Of a DNA stretch of 64,000 nucleotides, positions 17,782-26,066 are shown in pieces; within the stretch, counting starts at the first letter, position 1; each line of letters begins with the position of its first letter. The notes beneath the pieces were generated by a model that saw only the letters and a program-made list of their open reading frames with translations, did not search any database and had not been told where the DNA came from. Origin of the DNA: Cyclobacterium amurskyense (GTDB lineage Bacteria; Bacteroidota; Bacteroidia; Cytophagales; Cyclobacteriaceae); contig NZ_CP012040.1 in the NCBI RefSeq assembly GCF_001050135.1, positions 4,977,001-5,041,000 on the forward strand, read 5' to 3'. Made by a program: the position numbers and the translations under genes.

Positions 17782-18510
17782 ATGGATTTAAACAAAGCAA
17801 ATATAAACAATCTGATTGCTCTTTGGAAGACGGGAGGTCGGCTTGCCGGAAAGTACATCGAAGAATCAGGCTATCACCTAAGCATTGCAGCAAGCGGTGA
17901 ATGGCCTAACAAACTGTGGTTTACTAAACCAATAGACACACAGACACTCATGGATATTCAGCTCAAATGGAACTTGACCAAGTTGTCACTCCCTATTTGG
18001 GGAGGTGATGTTGAAATGAGGGAGTCCATGCTTAAATCCAGTGGGTTTCAAGAAAAGCTCACCCAAATAGCCATGTCAGTGAATCTCGAAGACGCTCCTG
18101 GCAATGTGGATCGGGTCATTGTTCAAAAAGTGACTAGTAAACCAATGGCTGAAATTTGGTCGCAGCTATTTAAGGATGCATTCGGATATGAAATTAGTGC
18201 TGACATAGTGAACAGAACCATGGTTTCCATTGATTATTTCATAGGAAAACATAATGGAGCTCCGGTAGGTATTGCTGTGCTTTTTATGGATCAGCAAGGT
18301 CTTGCTGGTATCCACTCTATGGGTGTCATTCCATCACAGCGTAGAAAAGGCTATGCAGAAGAATTACTTATTCACATGATGAATATCGGCAGAATGAAGG
18401 GGGCTAACTATGCCACTCTGCAAGCTTCTGATATGGGAAAGAGGCTCTATCTAAAAACCGGATTTCAGCAAGATTTTATCATCAAAACATTTATTAAACC
18501 CCAAAACTAA
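17782..18510 (+). CDS. GNAT family N-acetyltransferase
   Basis: The protein has 242 residues. The C-terminal half carries the GNAT acetyl-CoA-binding motif A (GVIPSQRRKGYAEELL, residues ~180-196), preceded by the strand that positions it (GLAGIHSM). The N-terminal half resembles the substrate-side domain found in two-part GNAT proteins. It transfers an acetyl group from acetyl-CoA to an amine; the acceptor is unknown. The ATG follows the transporter stop by a single base and the next gene starts 7 nt later, so it belongs to the operon. Confidence 0.85.
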   Translation: MDLNKANINNLIALWKTGGRLAGKYIEESGYHLSIAASGEWPNKLWFTKPIDTQTLMDIQLKWNLTKLSLPIWGGDVEMRESMLKSSGFQEKLTQIAMSVNLEDAPGNVDRVIVQKVTSKPMAEIWSQLFKDAFGYEISADIVNRTMVSIDYFIGKHNGAPVGIAVLFMDQQGLAGIHSMGVIPSQRRKGYAEELLIHMMNIGRMKGANYATLQASDMGKRLYLKTGFQQDFIIKTFIKPQN

Positions 18511-18517
18511 AGAACAA

Positions 18518-19150
18518 ATGAATTTACTAGAAAAGCTTAATTGGCGCTATGCCACAAAAGCCTTTGACCCTTCCAAGAAAGTGCCAGAGAATGATTTAAA
18601 CTTTCTAAAGGAAGCCATTCGGCTTTCGGTCTCTTCATATGGCTTACAGATGTATAAAGTATTGATTATAGAGAACCCCGAGATACGAAAAGAACTGCGT
18701 AAAGCCTCCTGGGAGCAAGCCCAAATTACGGATGCATCTCATTTGTTTATTTTCTGTAACTACACGATCAACCATGATCAACACGTGGATGATCACATTC
18801 AACTTATCATTGATACACAGCAGATAGTAGATGACCATGGTCTTAAAAAGTACGCGGAATCCATTAAATCCAACATCGCAAATATGACCTCGGAAGAGCG
18901 AAGAAACTGGACAGAAAAACAGACCTACCTCGCACTAAACAGTCTTATTATTGCATGCGCAGACCGACAGATAGATGCCTGTCCGATGGAGGGTTTTGAT
19001 AAACAAGCATATAACCGCATTCTTGGTCTGGACGAAATGGGACTCAATGCTTCGGTAATTGCACCAGTAGGGTATAGATCGAAAAGTGATGAAGCACAAC
19101 TGAGAAAAAAAGTTCGAAAACCAATTAAAGAATTATTTCTAAGCGCTTAG
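18518..19150 (+). CDS. Nitroreductase family NAD(P)H-dependent oxidoreductase
   Basis: The 210-residue protein matches the FMN-dependent nitroreductase fold of the NfsB type. The N-terminal LNWRYATKAFDPSKKV contains the RxxTKxFD pattern, followed by RLSVSSYGLQMYKVLII, the FMN-pocket helix TYLALNSLIIACADR, and a C-terminal GYRSKSD phosphate-contacting loop. It reduces quinones, nitro compounds or similar acceptors in the cytoplasm. It lies in the operon behind the acetyltransferase, and an AAAGAAGAAAA stretch separates it by 12 nt from the DUF4386 gene. Confidence 0.88.
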   Translation: MNLLEKLNWRYATKAFDPSKKVPENDLNFLKEAIRLSVSSYGLQMYKVLIIENPEIRKELRKASWEQAQITDASHLFIFCNYTINHDQHVDDHIQLIIDTQQIVDDHGLKKYAESIKSNIANMTSEERRNWTEKQTYLALNSLIIACADRQIDACPMEGFDKQAYNRILGLDEMGLNASVIAPVGYRSKSDEAQLRKKVRKPIKELFLSA

Positions 19151-19162
19151 AAAAGAAGAAAA

Positions 19163-19852
19163 ATGAACAACAAACTAAAAAATAAAGCTAGACTAACCGG
19201 TATCCTATATCTGCTAGTGATCCTATTGGCAGGTTTTAGCCAAGGATATGTGCGTGGAACGATTGTTATTCCAGATGACCCTCAGGTAACCTTGACAAAC
19301 ATTATTTCATCCGAAGTACTTTTCCGTCTTGGCCTGATAAGCGATTTATTGGCTTTCATGATAGATGCAGTCATTTCAATATTACTGTACCAGTTATTGA
19401 AGTCTGTCAATAAAACTATAGCTGCAATTGCTTCTGTTTTCCGGCTTTTGGCACATCCAGCCATCGGAAGCTTAAATCTCTTGAACCATTATATGGCCTT
19501 AGAAACGGCTAGTAGAAGCGGGATTATGTCAAGCTTGGGGATTGAACAACAAGAGGCATGGACAATGCTATTTATGAATGCACACAATGCGGGATATCTT
19601 TTGGCAGGAGCATTCTTTGGTATTCATTGTTTGCTATTGGGAATATTGCTCTATCGTTCTGTACTTTTCCCGAAAGTGTTTGGCATATTAATGGTTTTAG
19701 CTGCTGGGGGCTATATGCTTGAGACTTTTGGTAATTTTATATTTCCCGGCTATCAATTTGTTTTAGCCAATATTGTAGGTTTTTCGGCAGCAATTGGGGA
19801 AATATCTTTTACTTTATACTTGTTGGTTAAAGGAACGAGAAAGACAATTTAA
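19163..19852 (+). CDS. DUF4386 family membrane protein
   Basis: The 229-residue protein has six predicted membrane helices. The start NKARLTGILYLLVILLAGFSQGYVR and the later HNAGYLLAGAFFGIHCLLLGILLY are the recurring features of DUF4386 proteins, which have no established function. It is the last gene of the Crp/Fnr-headed set. After its stop at 19852 there are ~470 nt with only degraded coding traces before the second copy of the small lipoprotein gene. Confidence 0.82.
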   Translation: MNNKLKNKARLTGILYLLVILLAGFSQGYVRGTIVIPDDPQVTLTNIISSEVLFRLGLISDLLAFMIDAVISILLYQLLKSVNKTIAAIASVFRLLAHPAIGSLNLLNHYMALETASRSGIMSSLGIEQQEAWTMLFMNAHNAGYLLAGAFFGIHCLLLGILLYRSVLFPKVFGILMVLAAGGYMLETFGNFIFPGYQFVLANIVGFSAAIGEISFTLYLLVKGTRKTI

Positions 19853-20016
19853 CAAATATAAAAAATGCTGAAGCAAAAAAATTTATAAAAGCAATAGCGG
19901 ATATAGTGGTAAAATTAAGGTCTGAGCATTGAATAAATCTTTGCTATAGTGGCCAGGTAATCACTTTGAAGTCCGCTACTGCTCTTATACTTTCCCAACG
20001 GCATTAATTTGAAAAA

Positions 20017-20278
20017 ATGGGATTAAAATTTCAAGGAATTAACATTAACGGAAATTTTGAAGCCAAACAAGGTGAGTTATTCGACTTACTAGAAATAGGG
20101 TCTTTTGAATTATTAAATAAATAATTTGAATCATTATTGGAATGGGTTCCAATCTAAAGGGGAAATAGTATTTTCATTTTTTGGGGAGGCTCCACTAATT
20201 CGTTGTGACAACCATTTTATTTCAAGTGAATCGACAAAATCTAAGCTATGTATAAATCCTGAGACAATTACTTTATAG
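20017..20278 (+). pseudogene. Possible remnant of a small gene in two frames
   Basis: A 35-codon frame starts at ATG 20017 and ends at 20124 (MGLKFQGININGNFEAKQGE and onward). Overlapping the end, a second frame runs from about 20117 to a TAG at 20276-20278 and reads protein-like (KGEIVFSFFGEAPLIRC, then CINPETITL). The two could be halves of one ~85-residue protein split by a frameshift. The family was not recognised. Nothing else is seen in the 19853-20328 spacer. Confidence 0.3.
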
Positions 20279-20328
20279 CTCCTTGCGGGTTTTCACCAGG
20301 CATAGCCAAACCATAGTAGAGTATTAAA

Positions 20329-20754
20329 ATGAGACGGTTAACGAAAATATTGACACTTCTAATAATCTCTACGCTGTTAAACAGTTGCGAGGGATTTAAG
20401 GTATTGACCATTGACAACACTTCGGACCATGCCGCCAGAGTAACTGTCCGACCTGGCCTCAATTATTCGGACAAGAGTCAAATACATAATTTTCCGACCA
20501 ATCCAAGCTCAGACAGTTCAGTTGTTATTTTACAACCTGACAGTTCAATGACTGTTCTATCCATTTTCACAGGAACGATGTTTAACGTTAAAATTAAGGA
20601 TCGAGAATTACGGACCGACTACTTAAAAATTGAAACCCCAATTGACACAGTAGTTGCAGATTCAAGAGCAGAAATAATTAAACTGATTTATGCAAAAAGA
20701 AAAGGGAGAATAAAAGGGGAAGGACGGAACCTGGTGACAATCAAAATTGAATAG
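20329..20754 (+). CDS. Small lipoprotein, copy 2 of a duplicated gene
   Basis: This copy encodes a 141-residue SPII lipoprotein (lipobox LNSC, Cys 20) identical to the product of 14782-15207 except N to T in the NFPxNP phrase, L to V in DTVxADS and A to V in NLxTIKIE near the end. Five of the eight nucleotide differences are silent. The downstream sequence is also related to that of copy 1 but with many substitutions and indels. The much higher identity inside the frame than outside is consistent with selection, gene conversion or recent copying of the gene alone. Function unknown. Confidence 0.8.
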   Translation: MRRLTKILTLLIISTLLNSCEGFKVLTIDNTSDHAARVTVRPGLNYSDKSQIHNFPTNPSSDSSVVILQPDSSMTVLSIFTGTMFNVKIKDRELRTDYLKIETPIDTVVADSRAEIIKLIYAKRKGRIKGEGRNLVTIKIE

Positions 20755-21200
20755 GTTAAATTAAAAACGACAATACAATACCTAAGTATTCTGGTTCCAG
20801 AAACAAGCCCCTAATCGGACCCTGAGCCTGTCGAAGGGGTCGAATAACGGGTTTGTAATTAGACTATAAGGGAATAAGTTTCACATTTTTTTTGCGTGGA
20901 TCCATTGGAAAAAATAACTGCTTTTAATAAAAATCACGAAGCCTGATCAAAAGCACCTTAATGTTGCTAACTTGAACCAAATAATATTTCAACCTTAAAT
21001 GTATTCACGGTCTTCTTGATCCTTCAAAACCATACTTTTACAATGATTTACAGCGTATTTTCAACAGTTTCCATTAAAACTTTAGGCTATCTACTGGATT
21101 CCTTGTCTGAAATTCTTAATTTACAAGAACAAAAGCAGAAAGGGTATAGTGAGTTTATATATACGAAATTCCATCGGTAAACCTACTTAAATACAATTGT
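20755..21200 (+). repeat. Post-gene non-coding repeat, copy B
   Basis: This is homologous to 15208-15650 over its whole length, including CCTGAGCCTGTCGAAGGGG, AATCACGAAGCCT, AATATTTCAACCTTAA and the shared 3' module CAACAGTTTCCATTAAAA ... CTACTGGATTCCTTG. It ends in TACAATTGTTGGCGCAC shortly before the next gene (21232). It is non-coding. Confidence 0.7.
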
Positions 21201-21231
21201 TGGCGCACATTTATATACAAACTAAAGAAGT

Positions 21232-21576
21232 ATGCTCGATTTTTCTTCCAAACTAAAGCAAGTTTTTTCTTGGGCAGCAGCTATTGTTATCATGGTTGTA
21301 CATACATATTTGGCTTTTAAGATTTTAAATGTATTTACTAACGATACGAATTGGATAGAAATCGCAAAAGAACACACAGCAGCTACATTAGGCATTCCTC
21401 TTGCTGGGACAGCCTCCTTGTTTTTAGTGCTTGTTCTCCGAATAATTTCAGACCAAGTAGAATTTAAAATATTTAATATTGAGTTTAAGGGTGCTGCAAG
21501 TCAAGCAATTATCTGGGTATTTACTTATTTGATAGTAATTTTTTCAATATATCTATTGTGGCCCTTAGCTAATTAA
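21232..21576 (+). CDS. Small membrane protein, 114 aa
   Basis: The family was not recognised. The protein has three hydrophobic helices (about residues 12-32, 53-70 and 90-110). A polar stretch between the first two reads NDTNWIEIAKEHTAATLGIP. It is a solitary gene flanked on both sides by copies of the zone's non-coding repeat (copy B before, copy C after), which is the arrangement seen for its small neighbours. It is expected in the inner membrane; the role is unknown. Confidence 0.68.
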   Translation: MLDFSSKLKQVFSWAAAIVIMVVHTYLAFKILNVFTNDTNWIEIAKEHTAATLGIPLAGTASLFLVLVLRIISDQVEFKIFNIEFKGAASQAIIWVFTYLIVIFSIYLLWPLAN

Positions 21577-21935
21577 AAAATAAAAAAAGAACGCCAATAA
21601 TTAAGCTACAATAATGCGATTAAGGCTCCGGTTCATTATAAGGGTGATGGACCTAATCCTCCGGTAGCTTTCTGCGATGGGGGTTGGATAGATTTTATTG
21701 GGTGGGTAGGTAGCAGTAAAACTATAAAATTTCGCCAGTAATGATAGTCCAATAATCCTTTTGTTCCTTTAACTAGTTCCAGACCATTTTCAACAGGTTC
21801 TATTATATTCTTAGTCTACCCGATGGAATATTTGACCGAATTTCTTAATTTAAAAGGTAAATTAAAAAGGAGTGGGGTGTGTAGTCAAATTATACAACAC
21901 CCCTATAAAAGCATAACTATTTACCAATATCATCT
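21577..21935 (+). repeat. Post-gene non-coding repeat, copy C
   Basis: The non-coding sequence behind the small membrane protein gene has two recognisable modules. The first, GGTAGCTTTCTGCGATGGGG (from 21663) with GGATAGATTTTATTG, matches 23269-23310. The second, TTTTCAACAGGTTCTATTA ... CTTAGTCTACCCGATGGAAT (about 21775-21935), matches copies A, B and D, and ends ATAAAAGCATAACTATTTAC. Confidence 0.65.
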
Positions 21936-22056
21936 CCGGTAATTTAGTGTCGTAACTGATTCAAAAGTCTAAATATTTGAAATTATAAAACTAAATATTA
22001 TATTAAACTTTTAAAGTTATTGAACATCTTAATTTTGTAAACTAATAATATCTGCT

Positions 22057-22488
22057 ATGAAATATTTATTTACTTTGAGTTTAACCTTTTTTTCATTATG
22101 CTTGTTTGCACAGGATTCAAAGACTACGTTGATGAGGATTGTATTGGCTGATTCAGTTATCAGTAAATATATGGCTGATATTGGTAAAGAAGATAACAAT
22201 GAATATAAATTATTTCATGGATCTGGGTATTATATTTTTAATGATGGAAATGTTGAATTTCAAGGACTTAATGGTAACAATAGTGGAGCTAAAAAAAAAG
22301 GAATTATCAAAAAGATAAAAATTAATAAGAATAAGGCTATAGTGAAATTTTATACAGCTTCATGTAACAATACGCGCGTTAGCTTGAAGAAAGAATCAAA
22401 AAATTGGGAAATTAAATCCAGGCTGATTTACAGAAGCTGGAAGCATCCAAAAAAGCAACCTAAACTTGTATATTATAGTTTGAATTAA
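22057..22488 (+). CDS. Small secreted protein, 143 aa
   Basis: The family was not recognised. A signal peptide (MKYLFTLSLTFFSLCLFAQ) is followed by a very lysine-rich mature domain (KKKGIIKKIKINKNKA, SLKKESKNWEIKS), so the product is a basic periplasmic or secreted protein. The perfect -7-like TAATTTTG at 22030-22037 lies 20 nt before the ATG without a convincing -33 partner. The gene is a solitary unit in the accessory zone between repeat copy C and a broken reductase gene. Confidence 0.68.
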   Translation: MKYLFTLSLTFFSLCLFAQDSKTTLMRIVLADSVISKYMADIGKEDNNEYKLFHGSGYYIFNDGNVEFQGLNGNNSGAKKKGIIKKIKINKNKAIVKFYTASCNNTRVSLKKESKNWEIKSRLIYRSWKHPKKQPKLVYYSLN

Positions 22489-22627
22489 AAATTTAGGATC
22501 GTCGCTGAATTTCTGATTTGAAATGTTTATTTTAACAAATTTATTAAGCAAAAGTAGAAAGGATATAATCCAAATAAGCAAAACCTCTATGCCAACTATG
22601 TATTAACATATGTTTTAATAATTGAAA

Positions 22628-23172
22628 ATGAGAAAATTAAAACTTTAAATTCAACTTTCAAGTGATGGATTCATTGCTGGTCCTAATGGAGAAATGGACT
22701 GGATGATTTGGAATTGGGATGATATGCTAAAAGATTTCGTAACCCAAATAACGGAATTAACTGACACTATAATTTATGGTCGCAAACTGTCAGAAGGATT
22801 TATTCATACTGGAGATCAAATAAGGAATTGGAAGGTGCTGAAAAAATTAATAATTCTAAGAAAATAGTTTTTACCAAAACACTTGAAAGCTCGAAATGGG
22901 AAAATACCATTTTGGAAAAGGGAGATTTGATAGATAAGATACAAAAATTAAAATCCTTAGCAGGGAATGACCTGATAGCCTATGGTGGGGGATCATTTGT
23001 TTCATCACTAATCAAAGAAAATTTGATTGTTGATTATTACTTTTTTATTAACCCTTATATTTTAGGTGACGGAATGCCAATATTTGAAAAAACTGACTAT
23101 AAAAAGGAGTTGAAGTTGGAAGAAGCAAAAGCTTATGAGTGTGGAATAACCGTATTAAAATATGCGAATTGA
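22628..23172 (+). pseudogene. Dihydrofolate-reductase/RibD-like gene with stop and frameshift
   Basis: From ATG 22628 the frame reads MRKLKL, hits TAA at codon 7, then continues as IQLSSDGFIAGPNGEMDWM and TIIYGRKLSEGF, the N-terminal signature of the RibD C-terminal/dihydrofolate reductase-like family. Near 22800-22808 the homologous reading moves to another frame, where YWRSNKELEGAEK leads into NNSKKIVFTKTLESSKW, GGGSFVSSLIKENLI and the C-terminus at 23172. At least two lesions therefore separate the intact halves. Family members reduce small molecules with NADPH; this copy should be inactive unless the stop is suppressed. The 3' half alone could be called as a 114-residue frame starting at a TTG, but it lacks the cofactor-binding start. 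Confidence 0.8.
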
Positions 23173-23545
23173 AAACAGCATTAATTTACACTCCCAGTTA
23201 AACCGCTATGATACGATTATGGTTTCAATTCTGTGTAGCCCTGATCGATCAGGATTGGACTCAGTCTTTGGTAGCTTTCTGCTATGGGGATAGGATAGAT
23301 TTAATTGAGGGCTTTAGCTAGCAGAAAATTTTTTGAATTGTGCCTGTAATGATAGCCTGATAACCTTTTCGTCTCATCAACATTTTATAGTCTATTGTCA
23401 ACAGTTCCCATTAAATTCTTAGTCTATTTACTGGATACTTTGTTTGGAATGATTAATTTGACAGGGAAAATAAGCAGAAGGGGCTGAGTGCATAGTTGAT
23501 TTTTATGTAACTCCCAGCTAAAACATAGCTTTATACAATTGGTAG
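23173..23545 (+). repeat. Post-gene non-coding repeat, copy D
   Basis: The sequence behind the broken reductase gene begins with CTCCCAGTTAAACCGCTATG. It then has the module GGTAGCTTTCTGCTATGGGG (from 23269, as in copy C) and the common module TCAACAGTTCCCATTAAATT ... TTTACTGGATACTTTG (about 23390-23545). It ends CTCCCAGCTAAAACATAGCT, nearly the same end as copy A. It is non-coding. Confidence 0.68.
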
Positions 23546-23612
23546 CGGTTATGCTGAAGAAATCAATTGAGAATAAAAGGCGACTTAGGTATACATCTTA
23601 AAATATCAGAAA

Positions 23613-24089
23613 ATGAAAACCTTTAAATTTACACTTATTCTTTTCATATTAATAAGTGGATTAAATTCTTGTGAAGAAGACACTATTGAACCTCATACAA
23701 CCCTTCAAGATCTGGAAACGGAAAAATATTTTGACTCTGAAATTTTTACTGAATCAAATTTTAAAATTTATGGTACATGGGAATTATATACTGTTTCTGG
23801 AGGATTTTCGGGAAGTGGACATGACTTGAATTTTCAGTATTTGGTGATAAAAGAATATGGAATTTATGGTTTTGTTAAAAATAACAGCCTTCTCGAATAT
23901 GGCAAAATTTCTCCAGCAATACAGACAACTAATGACCTAAGATGGATAGTTGTATCTGAAAAAGATAAAAAATCAAATTCATTTTTTATAGACTCAGAAA
24001 AATATGTAGAATTTATAGGAAATGATACTTTAAATTTATATTCTCCTTGTTGTGACAGGTACAACTATCAATTTAAAAGAGTGAAGTGA
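23613..24089 (+). CDS. Small lipoprotein, 158 aa
   Basis: The family was not recognised. The SPII signal is MKTFKFTLILFILISGLNSC, with Cys at residue 20, followed by an acidic EEDTIEPH tether. The mature part looks like a small lipocalin-like or beta-barrel sheet (FKIYGTWELYTVSGGFSGSG, then YLVIKEYGIYGFVKNN). The paired cysteines CCDRYNYQF near the end are noticeable. It is a solitary gene preceded by repeat copy D and is likely an outer-membrane lipoprotein of unknown role. Confidence 0.7.
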   Translation: MKTFKFTLILFILISGLNSCEEDTIEPHTTLQDLETEKYFDSEIFTESNFKIYGTWELYTVSGGFSGSGHDLNFQYLVIKEYGIYGFVKNNSLLEYGKISPAIQTTNDLRWIVVSEKDKKSNSFFIDSEKYVEFIGNDTLNLYSPCCDRYNYQFKRVK

Positions 24090-24207
24090 AAATAAAAAAG
24101 CACAAATAACTAGCAAAATGTTTATGTAATTTTCTTACTAATATATGGCCTACAGCTAAGTGTTGTTAAGGTAAAAATTTAGGCCTTTCTTTAAAAATAG
24201 TGATGAA

Positions 24208-24549
24208 ATGGAAACCAGTAAAGTATATCTCTGTAGGGTGGAAAGGTCGAAAATAAACGGTAATTATACCGTTTGGTTACCGGAACAACCTGACGATGAT
24301 TTTGTCTATATGTTGGTGGATAAATATGATTTATTGCAAGGGGAACTGTGGGAAATCCTTTTAAAAACCGGTGCCAAGGATAGCAAATTGGATGTTTCAA
24401 AGGTATATTTTGCCCCTGAAGGAGATGTCTTTGTCTCCTATACCAGTGATTATGAATTGGGTAAAAATATGGAGAAAATCCTTAATGAACTGATTTTAAA
24501 TCCCAAGTACTTCACTAATATGGTCCACCTAAGCGGATTTAAATTGTAA
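24208..24549 (+). CDS. Hypothetical cytoplasmic protein, 113 aa
   Basis: I do not recognise the family. The protein has no signal peptide. The sequence alternates strands and charged turns (KVYLCRVERSKINGNYTVWL, then KVYFAPEGDVFVSYTSDYEL) and ends in a helix with an aromatic tail. Codon use and length look like a genuine gene. It is solitary, between the accessory zone and the MORN-type gene. Confidence 0.55.
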   Translation: METSKVYLCRVERSKINGNYTVWLPEQPDDDFVYMLVDKYDLLQGELWEILLKTGAKDSKLDVSKVYFAPEGDVFVSYTSDYELGKNMEKILNELILNPKYFTNMVHLSGFKL

Positions 24550-24776
24550 TTGGCAGTAGCGCAGGTTACTTATCCACTGGTAAATTGTTAATTCAAAAGT
24601 AAGCTGAATTCGCCTTTTTTTCTGAGCCATACATTGATGGCCTTATGGTTTGCCCAAGCTGTTTCACCACCGGCCAATTGCATTCAAATTTGTCTATAAG
24701 AATGTACTATTGATTGGGGTATTTTTATTGACATTTTTATACCTTTAGCTTTATCCGCTATAACAGGTGTAGAATC

Positions 24777-26066
24777 ATGGTATTACGTGCGCTTATCTTT
24801 CTTGTTTTTTCCTTTGCTATAGTTAGTCTTGTCCAGGCGCAAGTAAAATACAATAGGGTAGTGTTTAAACCCAGCCCTTATGTAGAATACCATGCCAATG
24901 GCAATATTTACAAAAAGGGTTTTGTGAATGCTAACAAGCAATTCGTTGATACTCTAACGATTTTCTTTCCCTCTGAAAAAATATCCATGACTGCCGTTTA
25001 CGACAATGGTGTACCGAATGGGTTATGCATTCAATACAATGAAGATGGCTCAATAAGCAGGGAAGGGCTATATGTGCAAGGCAAAAAAGAAGGGCTTTGG
25101 GTCTATAATAACTACGCTACCTCTAAAGATGGGCTTCCATATCGCTTCTCTGTGAACTATAAAAATGGCCAACTACACGGAGAGACCATCCTTTATGAAG
25201 GAACGCATAAAATCCGCTCCATGCATGCATTTTTAGGCAATCCCGCACCTAATACAATATGGGAAATGTATTACGACAATAGCGATAATTTATGGGCTGT
25301 AGGCTTTATTTCCAGTGACAATCAATTTACCTTGCGGGGCATCTATACGGAGGATGGGGAGTTTGTAGACAAGGTTGGGGTCAGTAAGGAAAAAACCGAA
25401 ACTTTTCTAGAAGCAATGAGAACGTTTTTTAAGTCCATCCCTAAGCAAGAAATACAGCCGACGACTAAGGTCACCTATGAGACAAAGACAGTTACACATA
25501 AATCCGTCCCCTTTAGCACTTACCATGCCAATGGGGAAATTCATGAGAAAGGCTATCGCAATGCCAAAGAACAGCTTGTTGGAAAGCTACAAACCTACTA
25601 TACTTTCGGTACTTTAAAATCCGAAATGCACTATTTCAATGGAGTGCTTCAAGGGGATTGTACGCATTATAATGAGGAGGGTACCATTAAAATGCAAGGC
25701 AAATATGCCAAAGGTAAAAAAGAGGGTTTATGGATTTATCCTGACTATATCAAGAATAACGAGGATAGATTTAGTTATGAGGTGCATTACAAAAACGGCT
25801 TGGTCCATGGTGAAACCTCATTCATCAGAGGAGATGAAAAATTAATATTGATAACAGCTTCCGAGGGAGTACTGCTTGGGAAATGGGAAAGCTATTACCC
25901 AAATGGCTTCCCATCAAGCTCAGGCTTGGTGAGTGCTGCCGGTGATGTCCTCACCCATAATGTATTTGACAAAGAGGGAAAAAGGATGGTTACGATGTTT
26001 TCACCGCCTACACCCGAAAATTTAACCAAGTCCATTAAGGATGTTTTTGCCACCATACCTAAGTAG
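24777..26066 (+). CDS. Secreted MORN/YwqK-like repeat protein
   Basis: The 429-residue protein has a signal peptide (residues 1-~21, ending SLVQAQ). It consists of two homologous halves (about 35-235 and 245-429). Each has MORN-like or YwqK-like repeats of the pattern YHANGxIxxKGxxNAxxQ, GxxxGxCxxYNExGxI and GKKEGLWxY, then HYKNGLVHGET. In Bacteroidota such proteins are often labelled YwqK-family antitoxin, but this is a repeat-fold label and does not establish an antitoxin role. It is expected in the periplasm or at the surface. The ATG at 24777 is preceded by TTG at 24714 and TACCTTTA at 24740, a weak promoter-like pair with long spacing. A 21-bp tandem array begins at its stop codon. Confidence 0.8.
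   Translation: MVLRALIFLVFSFAIVSLVQAQVKYNRVVFKPSPYVEYHANGNIYKKGFVNANKQFVDTLTIFFPSEKISMTAVYDNGVPNGLCIQYNEDGSISREGLYVQGKKEGLWVYNNYATSKDGLPYRFSVNYKNGQLHGETILYEGTHKIRSMHAFLGNPAPNTIWEMYYDNSDNLWAVGFISSDNQFTLRGIYTEDGEFVDKVGVSKEKTETFLEAMRTFFKSIPKQEIQPTTKVTYETKTVTHKSVPFSTYHANGEIHEKGYRNAKEQLVGKLQTYYTFGTLKSEMHYFNGVLQGDCTHYNEEGTIKMQGKYAKGKKEGLWIYPDYIKNNEDRFSYEVHYKNGLVHGETSFIRGDEKLILITASEGVLLGKWESYYPNGFPSSSGLVSAAGDVLTHNVFDKEGKRMVTMFSPPTPENLTKSIKDVFATIPK

Noticed and set aside
22828..23172. Independent 114-residue gene starting at TTG
   Set aside because: It is the 3' half of a DHFR/RibD-like gene; the matching N-terminal half lies just upstream in another frame.
14782..24089. Classical integron cassette array
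   Set aside because: No integrase gene is in the window, and the repeat ends (for example GTTGTGC, GTTGGCG) do not match the attC core GTTRRRY cleanly.
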